From positions 1 to 64,000 of the forward strand of contig SUTV01000001.1 of NCBI GenBank assembly GCA_015152515.1: a DNA stretch of 64,000 nucleotides, written 5' to 3'. The translations under genes were made by a program, and so were the position numbers. The stretch is from Cyanobacteria bacterium SIG29. GTDB lineage: Bacteria > Cyanobacteriota > Vampirovibrionia > Gastranaerophilales > Gastranaerophilaceae. The notes under the pieces were generated by a model. It worked only from the letters and a program-made list of their open reading frames with translations. It was not told the origin of the DNA and did no database searches. Of this stretch, positions 35,528 through 45,673 are shown piece by piece (the stretch's first letter is position 1; every line of letters begins with the position of its first letter).

Positions 35528-37519
35528 TTATTGTTCTTGACATCCAAATGCAATAGTAACTTTTTCTCTAGGATTAACAGAAGAAACTTTCATTCCTTTT
35601 GGGTCAATTAAATATGTAATTTCATCACCAGAGTATTGGAATAAGCCCATAGTACCTGATAATGCAGTTCTAGTTAAATCAACAGGCGCAGTTACAATAG
35701 CTTTACCAACATCTAAATAACTTCTACCAGCAGCAGCAAATTGACCTTGGAAAATTTCGCCAGTACCAACACCAATACCACTAACAGTTTGTTCAACAGC
35801 ATTACTAGCACTAACAATAGCACCACCAACGGTTCTACCAACATTACCTAATAAACCACCTGTCCAAGTGAATGGGAATTCTACAAGCCTTGCAACTGGA
35901 TTTGGCTTTTTAATTTTATTAACTTGAGCAGTTAATACTTGGTTAGGTAAATCTGCTTTACACTTACCAAATTTAATTTTTTCAAATGATAATCTTAAAG
36001 CGCCTTGACAATGTTTAGTTGGTCTAACAACTTCTAAAACTTTACCATATACATTTGAACCAGCTGGGAATTCTACACCATTTATTGTTACAGCATCAAT
36101 TGTTTTAGCTGCAAATCTATCACCAACATGAGCAGATTTCGCACTAATTTCATCATTAAAAGTTAATTGAAGAGTTGGAATAGTAACGACTTCTTCTTTC
36201 TCATAAAAAGCTTTTTTAGGTTCACAACCGCAATCTGCAGAAGTAATTTTATCATCTTTACTATATCCCATAGCAACACGAACATTTTCTAGCATAGAAG
36301 CAATTTCAGCACGACTTGCATCTTTATTTGGTGAAATTTGATTTGGATTAGGGAATTCAGATATACCACCAGATTCTAATACTTTTGCAACAGGAACTTT
36401 TGCCCAAGCTGGAACATCATTTCCATCACAATATTTACTTAAAATATCTTGAGCCTTACAATCATCCATTGGACAATTAATACCTTTTGCCATAATAGTA
36501 AAAGCTTCTGCCCTAGATATTGGTTGATTTGGTTTAAATAAATTATTTGGATAACCAGACATTAAACCATTAGAAACAGCCTTTGCAATAGTTTTATTTG
36601 CCCAATGTGAAGATGGAACATCTTTAAACATATTGTTAGGAGAAGTAACATCATTATTTAAATTAAGACCTTTAACAACCATTGTTGCCATTTCTGCACG
36701 AGATACAGGCAAATTTGGTTTAAATGTTCTATCAGGATAACCAGCAATAATATTATTATCTGTCAAAATATTAATGTCACAACTAGCCCAATAACCATCA
36801 GGAACATCTTCAAAAGCACTAACAATTGGTGCAGCTGCGCCTGTCATACCAGAATATTCAAATGGTTCATAAGACTTTTGCATAGCTTCCATACTAGTAT
36901 TAGTATGAATTTGCACAGGACATCCACATTGATTTTGATTATTATCTACTGATATTCCTCTAGAGCAAGGACTATCCAAACACGGAATTGGTGCAGCAGC
37001 ACCAGTAAAATCACCATTTTCACAACCGCAATCAGAAACACATGTTGGAGTTGCAACAGGAACACCACTAAAACCAGCACAAGATGAATCTCCAGTATAT
37101 AAACCATTATTGCGTTCACCTACTACTTGGTTATGACCATATATAGCATTTGGATAAGCATATACTTGTTGTTCAAATTTTTTACCATCAGTTGGTTGTG
37201 GACAAACAGCACAAGTTGGGTCTGACGGAACAGGACATTGCGCTAATGGTGGACAAGGATTGCAATCATCTGATATCGGTTTACAAGAATTGCAATCATT
37301 TGCTTTTTTAGTTTTACAAGAACATTTATCAATATCATTAAGACATTTTGGACATTTTGCAGTTTTTGGTGTCACAGGAGAAGGGCATCCAGACAAAGGG
37401 CAAGCTGCCAAAAGCTCATTTGAAGATTGTGTAGTAGTTTCTTGTGTAAAACCTGCATTTGTACCTGCTAATACGCCGATTGTTACTACGGCAGCAAGTG
37501 TCATTTTGTTTAATTTCAT
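35528..37519 (-). CDS. SLH-domain envelope protein with cysteine-rich N-terminal region
   Basis: The 663-residue protein has a signal peptide (cleaved after about TNAGF), a strong AAGGAGG ribosome site, and about 200 residues rich in Cys and Pro (C-PxCxxC pairs). Three S-layer homology domains follow: one with DVPDGYW, one with DVPSSHW and a degenerate third. The C-terminal 220 residues form a beta-rich domain (VGDRFAAKTIDAV, GSNVYGKV) with an amphipathic Gly-rich insert. SLH domains tie proteins to peptidoglycan or wall polymers. The many cysteines suggest disulfide cross-linking at the surface. Confidence 0.85.
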   Translation of the reverse strand: MKLNKMTLAAVVTIGVLAGTNAGFTQETTTQSSNELLAACPLSGCPSPVTPKTAKCPKCLNDIDKCSCKTKKANDCNSCKPISDDCNPCPPLAQCPVPSDPTCAVCPQPTDGKKFEQQVYAYPNAIYGHNQVVGERNNGLYTGDSSCAGFSGVPVATPTCVSDCGCENGDFTGAAAPIPCLDSPCSRGISVDNNQNQCGCPVQIHTNTSMEAMQKSYEPFEYSGMTGAAAPIVSAFEDVPDGYWASCDINILTDNNIIAGYPDRTFKPNLPVSRAEMATMVVKGLNLNNDVTSPNNMFKDVPSSHWANKTIAKAVSNGLMSGYPNNLFKPNQPISRAEAFTIMAKGINCPMDDCKAQDILSKYCDGNDVPAWAKVPVAKVLESGGISEFPNPNQISPNKDASRAEIASMLENVRVAMGYSKDDKITSADCGCEPKKAFYEKEEVVTIPTLQLTFNDEISAKSAHVGDRFAAKTIDAVTINGVEFPAGSNVYGKVLEVVRPTKHCQGALRLSFEKIKFGKCKADLPNQVLTAQVNKIKKPNPVARLVEFPFTWTGGLLGNVGRTVGGAIVSASNAVEQTVSGIGVGTGEIFQGQFAAAGRSYLDVGKAIVTAPVDLTRTALSGTMGLFQYSGDEITYLIDPKGMKVSSVNPREKVTIAFGCQEQ

Positions 37520-37926
37520 TTTTCCTCCTTGTTCGTAAAAGAAATGTTACAGGCAAACACTTCTTTATATTCTATAAAAATTATCTATATAATCTTTCTC
37601 TACCTTTGAATTATGATACTTAGTGGCACCTTTGTTCATTACCAAATTTAATCATTTATATAGGCTATTCTTTTTGGAGGATAAACTTGAAAATAAACTT
37701 GAAGAAATCATACTCAGAGCTGATTTAAAAAATAACCAAATTGATAAAATAAAATTATAGAATTAAGGTTTTAATCAGATGAATTTAAATGAACACTGCT
37801 TACTAAATTTTTTAATAAATCCAGACGAACTAAAAGATTTATCTGAAATTTTTGTGAAAAATATTGAAGAAATTGAAAAAATAAGCAAAATAGATAATAA
37901 TTAATTTATAATCTATTGGAGTAAAC
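37520..37926 (+). other. Long intergenic region before the cyclase gene
   Basis: This 407-base region holds the SLH gene's 5' leader on one side and a 41-residue ORF at 37779 on the other. In the middle, GGAGGATAAACTTG (around 37677-37690) is a good ribosome site followed by a TTG-started 14-codon frame. No strong promoter boxes were identified. Confidence 0.4.
37779..37904 (+). CDS. Possible 41-residue acidic small protein upstream of the cyclase
   Basis: ATG at 37779 opens a 41-codon frame of acidic, helical character (NPDELKDLSEIFVKNIEEIEK). An AAGG lies about 10 bases upstream. It ends 22 bases before the cyclase ATG, so the two would share a transcript. The amino-acid pattern looks real rather than random, but the ORF is short and unverified. 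Confidence 0.4.
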   Translation: MNLNEHCLLNFLINPDELKDLSEIFVKNIEEIEKISKIDNN

Positions 37927-39798
37927 ATGAGTAATTTTTTTAATTTCATATATAGACATAGATATGATATTTTTTCTATTTTAGTCCTAGTTCTATTGAC
38001 TACTTTTGTTATAACTTTTTTACCTCAAAAAGAGACAAAAGAGCTAATAAATTATATGGAAAATAAATCTTTTGATATAAGACAAAGAATAATATCAAAA
38101 GAGAAAAAAAGTAATAATGACATAGTTATTATTACTGTTGATGACCCTTCATATGAATTTTTAATTGAAAAATATGGTGATTGGCCAGTACCAAGAAATG
38201 TTTACGGCGATATAGTAGAATATGTTCAAAGCCAAAATCCGAAGTATATTGTCTTTGATTTATTATTTATTAAATCTCTAAAAAGAATTCCAGGTAGTGA
38301 TAGCAAATTTTTAAAAATATATGATAAATATGATAATATTTATACTGCATTAAATTTTGATGATTACGACTATAATTTAAGAATACCACCAATAATTGAT
38401 AAAAAAATATCATCAAATATTAAATTCAATGAAAACAATATAAAACCTATAAAATTCACAAATTGTAGAACAATACTTCAAGAAATAATAGATAAAACAG
38501 ATAAAATTGGACATATAAACACTCCAAAAGCAGATGATGGATTTACGAGAGAAATACCAGTTTTTGTTAGTTATCCTGAATACAATCAAGATACTTTAAA
38601 AGAAGTTAAACAAAACAATTATCTATATTTAACAATAAAACTTTGCATTGACTATTTAAACAAATACGAAAATGCAAATATAACAGATTTAATTGTGAAT
38701 AATAACAATGAATTAATTCTAGGTTCTAGAACAATTCCTTTGACTCAAAATGCAAAAACCATTTTAAATTGGTACGGAGACACAGGTTTAGTTGATAATA
38801 CAACATTTAAATATGTTTCTTTTTGGGAAATAATAAAATCAATTGAAGCAGAAAAAAACAATGAAAAATCTATACTGGATAGTGATACATTTAAAGATAA
38901 AATTGTATTTATTGGAACAAGTGTATTTTCATTATCAGATATTAAAACAGTTCCAACAAGTAAATCTCTACCAGGAGTTGAATTACACGCAACCTTATTT
39001 AACAATGTTTTAGACAACAATTTAATACACAAAGCATCATTACAATACAATATAATAATTGCTGTATTATTAGCACTATTATCAGGATACACTGCATTTA
39101 AAATTCGTTCAGTTTATATATCTGTATTCTTATTTTCAATATTAATAATGAGCTTTTTATATTTTTCAACATACATTATGAAAGCATACAATGTGTGGAT
39201 TTGGATTGTTATTCCATTAATTTTTGCACTGCTAATTTTCGTAAGTTCTTTCATAGTAAAATATTTATTAAAATCTAGAGATTTTGAATACACGTACAAA
39301 TTAGCAACAACCGATGGTTTAACAGAACTTTTTAACCACAGATTTTTCCAAGAACAAATAAAAAATAAAATAGAATATGCAAATAAAACAAAAGGCGAAT
39401 TCTCATTAATATTACTAGATATAGACTTTTTCAAAAAATTCAATGATAAGTATGGACACCAAGCTGGTGATGCTGTTTTAAGACATGTAGCCAAGACTTT
39501 AAAATCTTGTGTTAGAACAGAAGATTATGTTTGCCGATATGGTGGCGAAGAAATGACTATAATCTTAAACAACACAAAAAATGATGCTGCAATAAAAATA
39601 GCACAAAAAATCTGCGACACTATTGCAGGCAAAAAATATGAATTAACTCCGGATTTAGAAGTTAATATTACAGTTAGCTTAGGAGTTGCAACATACCCAC
39701 ATAATGGCAAAACATCAACAGAATTAATTGAATATGCAGATAAATGTCTATATAAAGCAAAAGAAAATGGAAGAAACCAAGTTGGATTTATAGAATAA
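37927..39798 (+). CDS. CHASE2 sensor diguanylate cyclase
   Basis: The 623-residue membrane enzyme makes cyclic di-GMP. A first membrane helix (15-32) is followed by an extracytoplasmic CHASE2 domain of about 300 residues (starting with FDIRQRII and VDDPSYEFLI). Three further membrane helices (about 377-445) precede a GGDEF domain. The active loop is GGEEM (539-543), an accepted active variant, and RTED just upstream is an intact inhibitory I-site. It therefore looks active and feedback-controlled. The signal sensed is unknown. Confidence 0.9.
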   Translation: MSNFFNFIYRHRYDIFSILVLVLLTTFVITFLPQKETKELINYMENKSFDIRQRIISKEKKSNNDIVIITVDDPSYEFLIEKYGDWPVPRNVYGDIVEYVQSQNPKYIVFDLLFIKSLKRIPGSDSKFLKIYDKYDNIYTALNFDDYDYNLRIPPIIDKKISSNIKFNENNIKPIKFTNCRTILQEIIDKTDKIGHINTPKADDGFTREIPVFVSYPEYNQDTLKEVKQNNYLYLTIKLCIDYLNKYENANITDLIVNNNNELILGSRTIPLTQNAKTILNWYGDTGLVDNTTFKYVSFWEIIKSIEAEKNNEKSILDSDTFKDKIVFIGTSVFSLSDIKTVPTSKSLPGVELHATLFNNVLDNNLIHKASLQYNIIIAVLLALLSGYTAFKIRSVYISVFLFSILIMSFLYFSTYIMKAYNVWIWIVIPLIFALLIFVSSFIVKYLLKSRDFEYTYKLATTDGLTELFNHRFFQEQIKNKIEYANKTKGEFSLILLDIDFFKKFNDKYGHQAGDAVLRHVAKTLKSCVRTEDYVCRYGGEEMTIILNNTKNDAAIKIAQKICDTIAGKKYELTPDLEVNITVSLGVATYPHNGKTSTELIEYADKCLYKAKENGRNQVGFIE

Positions 39799-39827
39799 AA
39801 AAAGACCACCTATATGGTGGTCTTTTT
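39799..39827. terminator. Bidirectional terminator between the cyclase and rubrerythrin
   Basis: The stem AAAGACCACC with GGTGGTCTTT has a TATAT loop, with A and T runs outside. Confidence 0.9.
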
Positions 39828-39830
39828 AAT

Positions 39831-40373
39831 TTAATAATTAACTTTATGTTCAAAGAAATATGCTTTAGGATGTTTGCAAACAGGACACATTTCAGGTGCT
39901 TCTTCACAAGTAACATGATGTCCACAATTTGCACATTCCCAAACAATTTTTTCATCACGAACAAAAACTGTTTGATTTTTTACACTTTCTAAAAGTTTAC
40001 GATATCTTTCTTCATGAGTTTTTTCAATTTTAGCAACCATTTCAAATAAAATAGCTAAATCATCAAATCCTTCTTCTTTTGCTTCTTTTGCAAATGTAGA
40101 ATACATTTCAGTCCACTCATAATTTTCACCAGATGCAGCATCTTCTAAATTGATAAGTGTTTGTGGAACAGAACCACCATGCAAATATTTAAACCATATT
40201 TTAGCGTGCTCTTTTTCATTATTAGCAGTCTCTTCAAAAATTTTACTTATTTGAACATAACCTTCTTTTTTTGCTTGTGAAGCATAATAAGTATATTTAT
40301 TTCTAGCTTGAGACTCACCTGCAAAAGCAGTCATTAAATTTTGTTCTGTTTTTGAACCTTTTAAGTTTGACAT
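39831..40373 (-). CDS. rbr: Rubrerythrin
   Basis: The 180-residue di-iron peroxidase reduces hydrogen peroxide in anaerobes. Diiron ligands are visible in [21 protein letters not shown] and the later [14 protein letters not shown]. The C-terminal rubredoxin-like domain has CANCGH and [11 protein letters not shown]. The ATG follows AAGGAG. It supports an anaerobic lifestyle with occasional oxygen exposure. Confidence 0.96.
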   Translation of the reverse strand: MSNLKGSKTEQNLMTAFAGESQARNKYTYYASQAKKEGYVQISKIFEETANNEKEHAKIWFKYLHGGSVPQTLINLEDAASGENYEWTEMYSTFAKEAKEEGFDDLAILFEMVAKIEKTHEERYRKLLESVKNQTVFVRDEKIVWECANCGHHVTCEEAPEMCPVCKHPKAYFFEHKVNY

Positions 40374-40523
40374 AATATTCTCCTTTTTCTTATCAAATAA
40401 TAAACAATTTTTTTAATTTTTTCAATTAGAATATGTAACATTTTTATAACAAATTTAGTATAAATAGCACGAAATATGTTTCAATAACGTTATAAAAATG
40501 AATATAAATTGGAGTCTAGGATA

Positions 40524-42914
40524 GTGAAAATTAACAACATTAGCGCGATTACAACAGTAACAAACAAAGAATCAAAAGCAAATCAAAAACAAAACAACCA
40601 ATACGCATCTCATCCTCAAATAAAATCATTATCAAACATATATTACACTCCAATATCATTTGGAAGAAGCACTGCTGAACATAAAAGCTGGGGCGCAAAA
40701 ATAGACCCAATTACAAAAGAAGCAAGCTTTAAAATATTGACTTATCCAGACACAAAAAAAGTAACAGTAACAGTTGAAAAACGCGATTCTAAAAAAGAAC
40801 CGAAAATATACGAACTAGAAAACGTAGGCGAAGGTATCTTTCAAAGCAAAAGAAGAATTCCTGCTGGAGAAGTAGAACATGGCGATAGATATTTTTATAC
40901 TATTGAAAAAGGTAATGGAGACATAGATAAAGTAAAAGACCCATACTCTTTCAGACAAGAAACTTTACTAGGCGAATCAACTATATATGATCATTCATTA
41001 TATGAATGGAATGATAGCGAATGGTTTAAAAACAATACAAATAGAATTTCTAGATTAGCAAATAAAAATAATGGTTTAAAACCAGTTGATAGCGCTTGTA
41101 TCTACGAACTAAACATCGCTTCATTAACCAAAAAAGGAACTTTTGAAGGCGCAAAAGAAGTTATTAAAAAACTTCCAGAGTTAGGATTTAATGCAATTGA
41201 AATAATGCCAGTAGAAAATACTTTCTCTTTTAACTGGGGATATGATGGCGTTGATAAAATGGCTCCATCAGAACATTTAGGCGGACCTGATGGTTTAAAA
41301 TCTTTAGTAGATTTTGCACACGAACAAGGCTTAAATGTAATTATGGATATAGTTCCAAACCATTTAGGACCAGATGGTGCTTCACTTAAAAAAACAGGTC
41401 CATTCATAAAAGGAAATAATCAATTTGGCGAAGCCTTCAATTTTGAAGGTGAAAACTCTAAGTATGTTAGAGATTACATAGTAAATGCAGCACTAAACTG
41501 GTTAGAAAACTATCACTGCGACGGCTTACGCTTAGATATGACAAAATTTATGGAATCAGACTATACAATGAAACAAATTGCAGCTGAAGTTAATTACCAC
41601 AAGCCAGATGCCTTCTTAATTGCAGAAGATTCAAGAAGTTCAATTAGTGTTGACGATAATGGAAACTTTTGGAATAACTGGGATGAACCACACGACAAAC
41701 GTGTTGTAAACCCATTAAAATCATATGAATCAGGCATTGGAGAAAGCGAAGCTGTTCACTGTGAAGCAATAGATAAAATTGCAAAAGGTGAAACAACAAT
41801 TGGAAGACTTGGTTTTGATAGCGAATGGGATTTTAACTATTATCATCAACTTAAAAATGGTTTATACGGAATTATAGATTTAGACGCTTTTGAAAAAGCT
41901 TGTTATTGTGCTCAAGATAGAGTAAAATACGTTATGAGCCACGATGAAATTGGCAACTTTGAAGGTAGCAGATTAATTTCAAAATTATTAGTACCAATGC
42001 TACAACTAAATGAAAATGTAACACTTAATAAAAAAGATTTAGAAAGAGCAAAAGCACTAAGCAAGAAAAACAATCAAAGTTTAGAAGACGCAACTCAAAC
42101 TGTAAGATTTCAAAAAGCACAATTTACAGCAGAAAAGCTTGCAACCTTATTACAATCAGGCAAATTAAAAAAATATGATACTTCATCTGCAACATCAAGA
42201 CCTTGGGCAAATGCAGTTGACAGAGCATTTACAAAAGATATTTTAGAGCCATTAGGCATTAAACCATCATCAGATATAACATATAGTCGTTTACAAACAA
42301 TGTATCAAAAATGTACAGATAAATTCGAAATGGCACTTGCAAGAACTTATTCAATTCCAGGACCAAAAATGGTTTTCCAAGGTGATGAAAGTGCAGATTT
42401 AACACCATTTAGATTTTTCAGACAATTTGATTCTGTAAGAAATGAAGAATATCTATATACAGAAAAAGGATACAAAACAGGTATAGAAGCTCTTAAAGCA
42501 TCAACTTTAGGTACTACAAGATTACAATCAACAAAGTTTAGAAACCTAAGTCGCGATTTAAATTTAATAACTAAAAACAATCCAGCTTTAACAAGAGGAG
42601 TACTAGTTGCTGAAAACACAGTAAAACACCACGCTTCAAAAGTATTAGCAACACATGCAAGAGACACAGAATCAAGCAATGAAATCTTCTCTATAACAAA
42701 CTTTAGCGATGCATCATACCCAAGAAGCGATGCTTCTGCTTACTATATTAAATTCCCAGCAGGAAAATGGGTAGAAATAATCAATACAGAAGACAAAAAA
42801 TATGGTGGAAATAGTGAATTTAACAACACTAATATCATAGAAAGCAACGGATATGATAACTCTGCTATAAAATTAGCTGGTCAATCAACAAAAATATTTA
42901 AAAGGGTTGGTTAA
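40524..42914 (+). CDS. GH13 alpha-glucan enzyme with N-terminal S-F-G-R tag
   Basis: The 796-residue protein starts at GTG 40524 (GGAG nine bases upstream). The first 50 residues are Asn/Ser-rich and end in the tag ISFGR (44-48). A CBM48-like beta domain follows. The GH13 barrel shows region I DIVPNHLG (275), nucleophile Asp338 in GLRLDMTKF, acid Glu368 in IAEDS and Asp474 in SHDE. The pattern around YHCDGLRLD is close to maltooligosyltrehalose trehalohydrolase (TreZ) and branching enzymes. A helical insertion of about 120 residues lies after region IV. No classical signal peptide. Confidence 0.85.
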   Translation: MKINNISAITTVTNKESKANQKQNNQYASHPQIKSLSNIYYTPISFGRSTAEHKSWGAKIDPITKEASFKILTYPDTKKVTVTVEKRDSKKEPKIYELENVGEGIFQSKRRIPAGEVEHGDRYFYTIEKGNGDIDKVKDPYSFRQETLLGESTIYDHSLYEWNDSEWFKNNTNRISRLANKNNGLKPVDSACIYELNIASLTKKGTFEGAKEVIKKLPELGFNAIEIMPVENTFSFNWGYDGVDKMAPSEHLGGPDGLKSLVDFAHEQGLNVIMDIVPNHLGPDGASLKKTGPFIKGNNQFGEAFNFEGENSKYVRDYIVNAALNWLENYHCDGLRLDMTKFMESDYTMKQIAAEVNYHKPDAFLIAEDSRSSISVDDNGNFWNNWDEPHDKRVVNPLKSYESGIGESEAVHCEAIDKIAKGETTIGRLGFDSEWDFNYYHQLKNGLYGIIDLDAFEKACYCAQDRVKYVMSHDEIGNFEGSRLISKLLVPMLQLNENVTLNKKDLERAKALSKKNNQSLEDATQTVRFQKAQFTAEKLATLLQSGKLKKYDTSSATSRPWANAVDRAFTKDILEPLGIKPSSDITYSRLQTMYQKCTDKFEMALARTYSIPGPKMVFQGDESADLTPFRFFRQFDSVRNEEYLYTEKGYKTGIEALKASTLGTTRLQSTKFRNLSRDLNLITKNNPALTRGVLVAENTVKHHASKVLATHARDTESSNEIFSITNFSDASYPRSDASAYYIKFPAGKWVEIINTEDKKYGGNSEFNNTNIIESNGYDNSAIKLAGQSTKIFKRVG

Positions 42915-42929
42915 TATAATATAAACAAA

Positions 42930-42963
42930 AAAAGAAGGAGAAGTTTAAACTTCTCCTTCTTTT
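42930..42963 (+). terminator. Intrinsic terminator overlapping the end of the opposing gene
   Basis: A 14-base-pair stem (AAAAGAAGGAGAAG with its complement) around TTTAAA ends the GH13 transcript. Its right arm encodes the last codons of the leftward gene at 42945. Confidence 0.8.
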
Positions 42964-43511
42964 ACCATTCTCATATCTACATAATCAAATCCTTTTAAAG
43001 AGCCGTCTCTCTTATATTTAGGATCAAAATAAACATTCATAGAAAGCTTTTCGCCATTTTGATTTTTTACTTGTCTACAATTATAGCGTAAGAAATCTCT
43101 TATCTTTTTGAAATAATCATTAGTCGCCAATCTTGTTTCAAATGAACTTGAACGACCAGTTCTTTCGATAGATTCACTTTTCGCCATTCCAATAGGTTTA
43201 GCTAAATTTGTTACAGTATCAACATCACTGCCTGTAATAATATAACTTTTTGCTGAATCATAATCATAAACGCTTCTAACTGCTCTTACTCTTCTATAAT
43301 CTGAATCATAAGAAGCATAATTGCTAACGAAAGCATCATTTTTATTGCTTTTTGCTGTACCATTTAAATTTCTTACAACAAAACTTTGGCATTTTTTGAT
43401 GTTTTCTGGTTTCATAACACGAACATACTTATCATCCACCGGATTTTTAGCATAATATGTTATAGGCACAAACGCTTTAAATGACGGAGATTGAACACTA
43501 TTTAATTTCAT
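42945..43511 (-). CDS. Unknown protein with N-terminal S-P-S-F motif
   Basis: The 188-residue protein starts MKLNSVQSPSFKAF, an S-F element close to the tag of its neighbours, and has no membrane segment. The rest is mixed alpha-beta with many Tyr, Asp and Arg residues. I recognise no family. The extreme 3' end codes through the terminator of the convergent GH13 gene. Length, composition and N-terminus resemble the tagged protein at 45110, so the two may be distant relatives. Confidence 0.65.
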   Translation of the reverse strand: MKLNSVQSPSFKAFVPITYYAKNPVDDKYVRVMKPENIKKCQSFVVRNLNGTAKSNKNDAFVSNYASYDSDYRRVRAVRSVYDYDSAKSYIITGSDVDTVTNLAKPIGMAKSESIERTGRSSSFETRLATNDYFKKIRDFLRYNCRQVKNQNGEKLSMNVYFDPKYKRDGSLKGFDYVDMRMVKEGEV

Positions 43512-43585
43512 TTTAAAACCTCTTAATTTTGAATTTCAATTAAATTAAAATCTATAAAAAAATTTTTTGCTATTTTTTCGAAAAA

Positions 43586-43945
43586 TTACATATCAAGCTG
43601 ATATATTGTACGCTTTTTCTTTATATAAAATGTCAAAGGTACCTGAAAAACATTTTCACAAGCTTGAACACTCCAAATTTCTTTCCAATATCCAGAAACA
43701 AATTTACCTTTTTTCTTAACAACATCATAAGGATAATGAACTATTTGAGTGTTGGTAACATTGTAATTAAGACACGCAGGATATTTTTTGGCTGAACGTT
43801 TATAAATATCTTTAACAACTAAATACTGCAAATTATCATTAGCAATTGATTCACCAGGCAAAGGGAAATTCATGTCATAACCACGAGCATATGAAATGCC
43901 CGCAGTTATTAACATAAATAAAAATATAAAACTAAATTTTTTCAA
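43586..43945 (-). CDS. Small secreted protein of unknown function
   Basis: The 119-residue protein has a clear signal peptide (MKKFSFIFLFMLITAGISYA, cleaved after Ala). The mature part of about 99 residues has two cysteines (in YPACLNY and QACENVF) that could form a disulfide, and it is beta-rich. It lies 11 bases downstream of the serpin-like gene and is probably co-transcribed with it. I recognise no family. Confidence 0.7.
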   Translation of the reverse strand: MKKFSFIFLFMLITAGISYARGYDMNFPLPGESIANDNLQYLVVKDIYKRSAKKYPACLNYNVTNTQIVHYPYDVVKKKGKFVSGYWKEIWSVQACENVFQVPLTFYIKKKRTIYQLDM

Positions 43946-43956
43946 TTATTTCTTCC

Positions 43957-45006
43957 TTATTCTTTAACAAGAAAATCTGTATCATTAACTTTCATAGCAT
44001 AATATGGTTTTTCTTTACCTTGTTCCATTAAGAATAAAACAAATGGTTTATTAAACAAGAAATATCTAGGTTGTGTAGGTTGTGGTTCTAAAGCAGTTTT
44101 CATAATAGTAATAATTGCTTCACTTTTCAAACTACCACCTTTATTATCAAGATTAAACTGAATTGTTTGTAATGCTTGAGAAACTACAAATTTAGTTCCT
44201 TCAATTTTTCTTCCACAAAGCTCATCATAAGAAATTGTTTTATCAACTTTTAATTCAGGAACATTTAACACATCTTCCTTGAAAAATTTTGTATTTTGTT
44301 GATTTTGAGATACATCTGCAAAATAATTTTCAAAAGTATCTTCTTTATCTGTTCTATAAAGAATAACATCTTCTTTTTCTTTTGTTTGTAGTCTTACAGC
44401 ATATTCATCTGGTGAATTATAGAATAAAACATCAACATTTTTTCTTAATTTTGCATCAGATTTTTCATCTACACCAAAATATTTAACATTAAATTCTGAA
44501 CCATTAAATGGAGCAGCAACTAATTTATCGAAAGCAGTTAAAAAGTTAAAATTTTTCTTTAAAATTGAATAGAATAAATAAGAATTTTTAGCTTCCCAAT
44601 TAACCATACCAAGAAGATCACTTGTTTCATTAAATTTCTTTTTGATATTTTTTTCAATTTGCTTTTTTAATTTTTTAGAAATTTTTCCATATGTTGTATA
44701 ATATGATTCTTCTGAAAGAATATCTGATGTATAAAGTTTTTTATTTAATTCATCAGCAATTGGAGGATTTCCACCAACAAAATTTACAGGACCTTTCACA
44801 AATTTTTCAGATAATTCATTCCAAACCAATTGAAAAGTTACACACCACAAATTATTTTGTACATCACGGTATGTTGTAACTGATTGAACTGGTGCTGGAG
44901 CATAAGTTGCTTTTTTAAAAAAAGGAAAAGAAAAACTTGGTAAACAAAAAGAAAAACTAACTACAATTAATAATAATAATGTTAAAAATACTTTTTTAAG
45001 ACTCAT
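43957..45006 (-). CDS. Secreted protein, possibly serpin-like
   Basis: The 349-residue protein has a signal peptide (MSLKKVFLTLLLLIVVSFSF and on). The C-terminal stretch FNKPFVLFLMEQGKEKPYYAMKV strongly resembles the serpin C-terminus (PF-x-F then a final strand). The preceding segment KSEAIITIMKTALEP could serve as a reactive loop. NFVGGNPPIADELNKKLY and the Lys-rich helices would be earlier helices. If it is a serpin it inhibits serine or cysteine proteases outside the cytoplasm. Similarity rests on the end region only, so the call is tentative. Confidence 0.55.
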   Translation of the reverse strand: MSLKKVFLTLLLLIVVSFSFCLPSFSFPFFKKATYAPAPVQSVTTYRDVQNNLWCVTFQLVWNELSEKFVKGPVNFVGGNPPIADELNKKLYTSDILSEESYYTTYGKISKKLKKQIEKNIKKKFNETSDLLGMVNWEAKNSYLFYSILKKNFNFLTAFDKLVAAPFNGSEFNVKYFGVDEKSDAKLRKNVDVLFYNSPDEYAVRLQTKEKEDVILYRTDKEDTFENYFADVSQNQQNTKFFKEDVLNVPELKVDKTISYDELCGRKIEGTKFVVSQALQTIQFNLDNKGGSLKSEAIITIMKTALEPQPTQPRYFLFNKPFVLFLMEQGKEKPYYAMKVNDTDFLVKE

Positions 45007-45109
45007 TTAAATACCTTTCAATTATATATTTATAAATATTATACCTTAAAATAGCAAAATATAATTTGCTAGGTTTTAAAGTTGATAAATATTAATAAAA
45101 GGGGAAATT

Positions 45110-45673
45110 ATGTCTATTCAGTCAATAAGCTTTGGAAAAACAGCAGTAATGACATGTACAATAAAAAATGCCGAAACAAAAAAAAGACAAGAAGCAACAC
45201 TATATAAAATGAATCCACAAGATAGAGAAGACCAAAGAGATGTAAGATTTAGCAAACAAACAAGATGTATTGCAAGAGATTTTGAAGCTGATATGGCAAG
45301 ATTACAACCTAATTATGATTACTATTTACTAACAAATGATAAAACAAAAGAAGTAATATCTTGTGCTCAAACATCAAGACATTATAGAGCAAGTAACACA
45401 ACTTATTCAGGTGTTTCAACTCTAATTAATGAAATGAAAGAAAATGAAAAATATCTAAGAGCAGGCGAGCCACTTTTAGCATATTTAGCACACAAATCTT
45501 TTTCTCAATATGATAAATGTATTGCAAGCGCAGTTGATTTAGAAGAAGCTCCTTCTTTAAAAGGTTGTAAATTTACACAATTAAAAAATGGAGACTGGGT
45601 AATACCAGAAAAAAGATACCATATGTTAATTGACCAAGCAGAAAAAAGAAACGATATTAGTTTTATTGGATAA
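45110..45673 (+). CDS. Tagged small protein, possibly acetyltransferase-like
   Basis: The 187-residue protein opens directly with the tag ([10 protein letters not shown]). The segment [18 protein letters not shown], the helix [10 protein letters not shown] and the end [24 protein letters not shown] recall the strand-helix order of GNAT acetyltransferases. No clear acetyl-CoA motif is visible. GGGGAAA precedes the ATG. The last 11 bases overlap rnhA on the opposite strand. Confidence 0.6.
   Translation: MSIQSISFGKTAVMTCTIKNAETKKRQEATLYKMNPQDREDQRDVRFSKQTRCIARDFEADMARLQPNYDYYLLTNDKTKEVISCAQTSRHYRASNTTYSGVSTLINEMKENEKYLRAGEPLLAYLAHKSFSQYDKCIASAVDLEEAPSLKGCKFTQLKNGDWVIPEKRYHMLIDQAEKRNDISFIG

Noticed and set aside
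37648-37760. GTG-started frame ending with charged residues, plus an overlapping short frame after GGAGG
   Set aside because: Neither has both a good start and a protein-like length; only the 41-residue frame downstream was kept.
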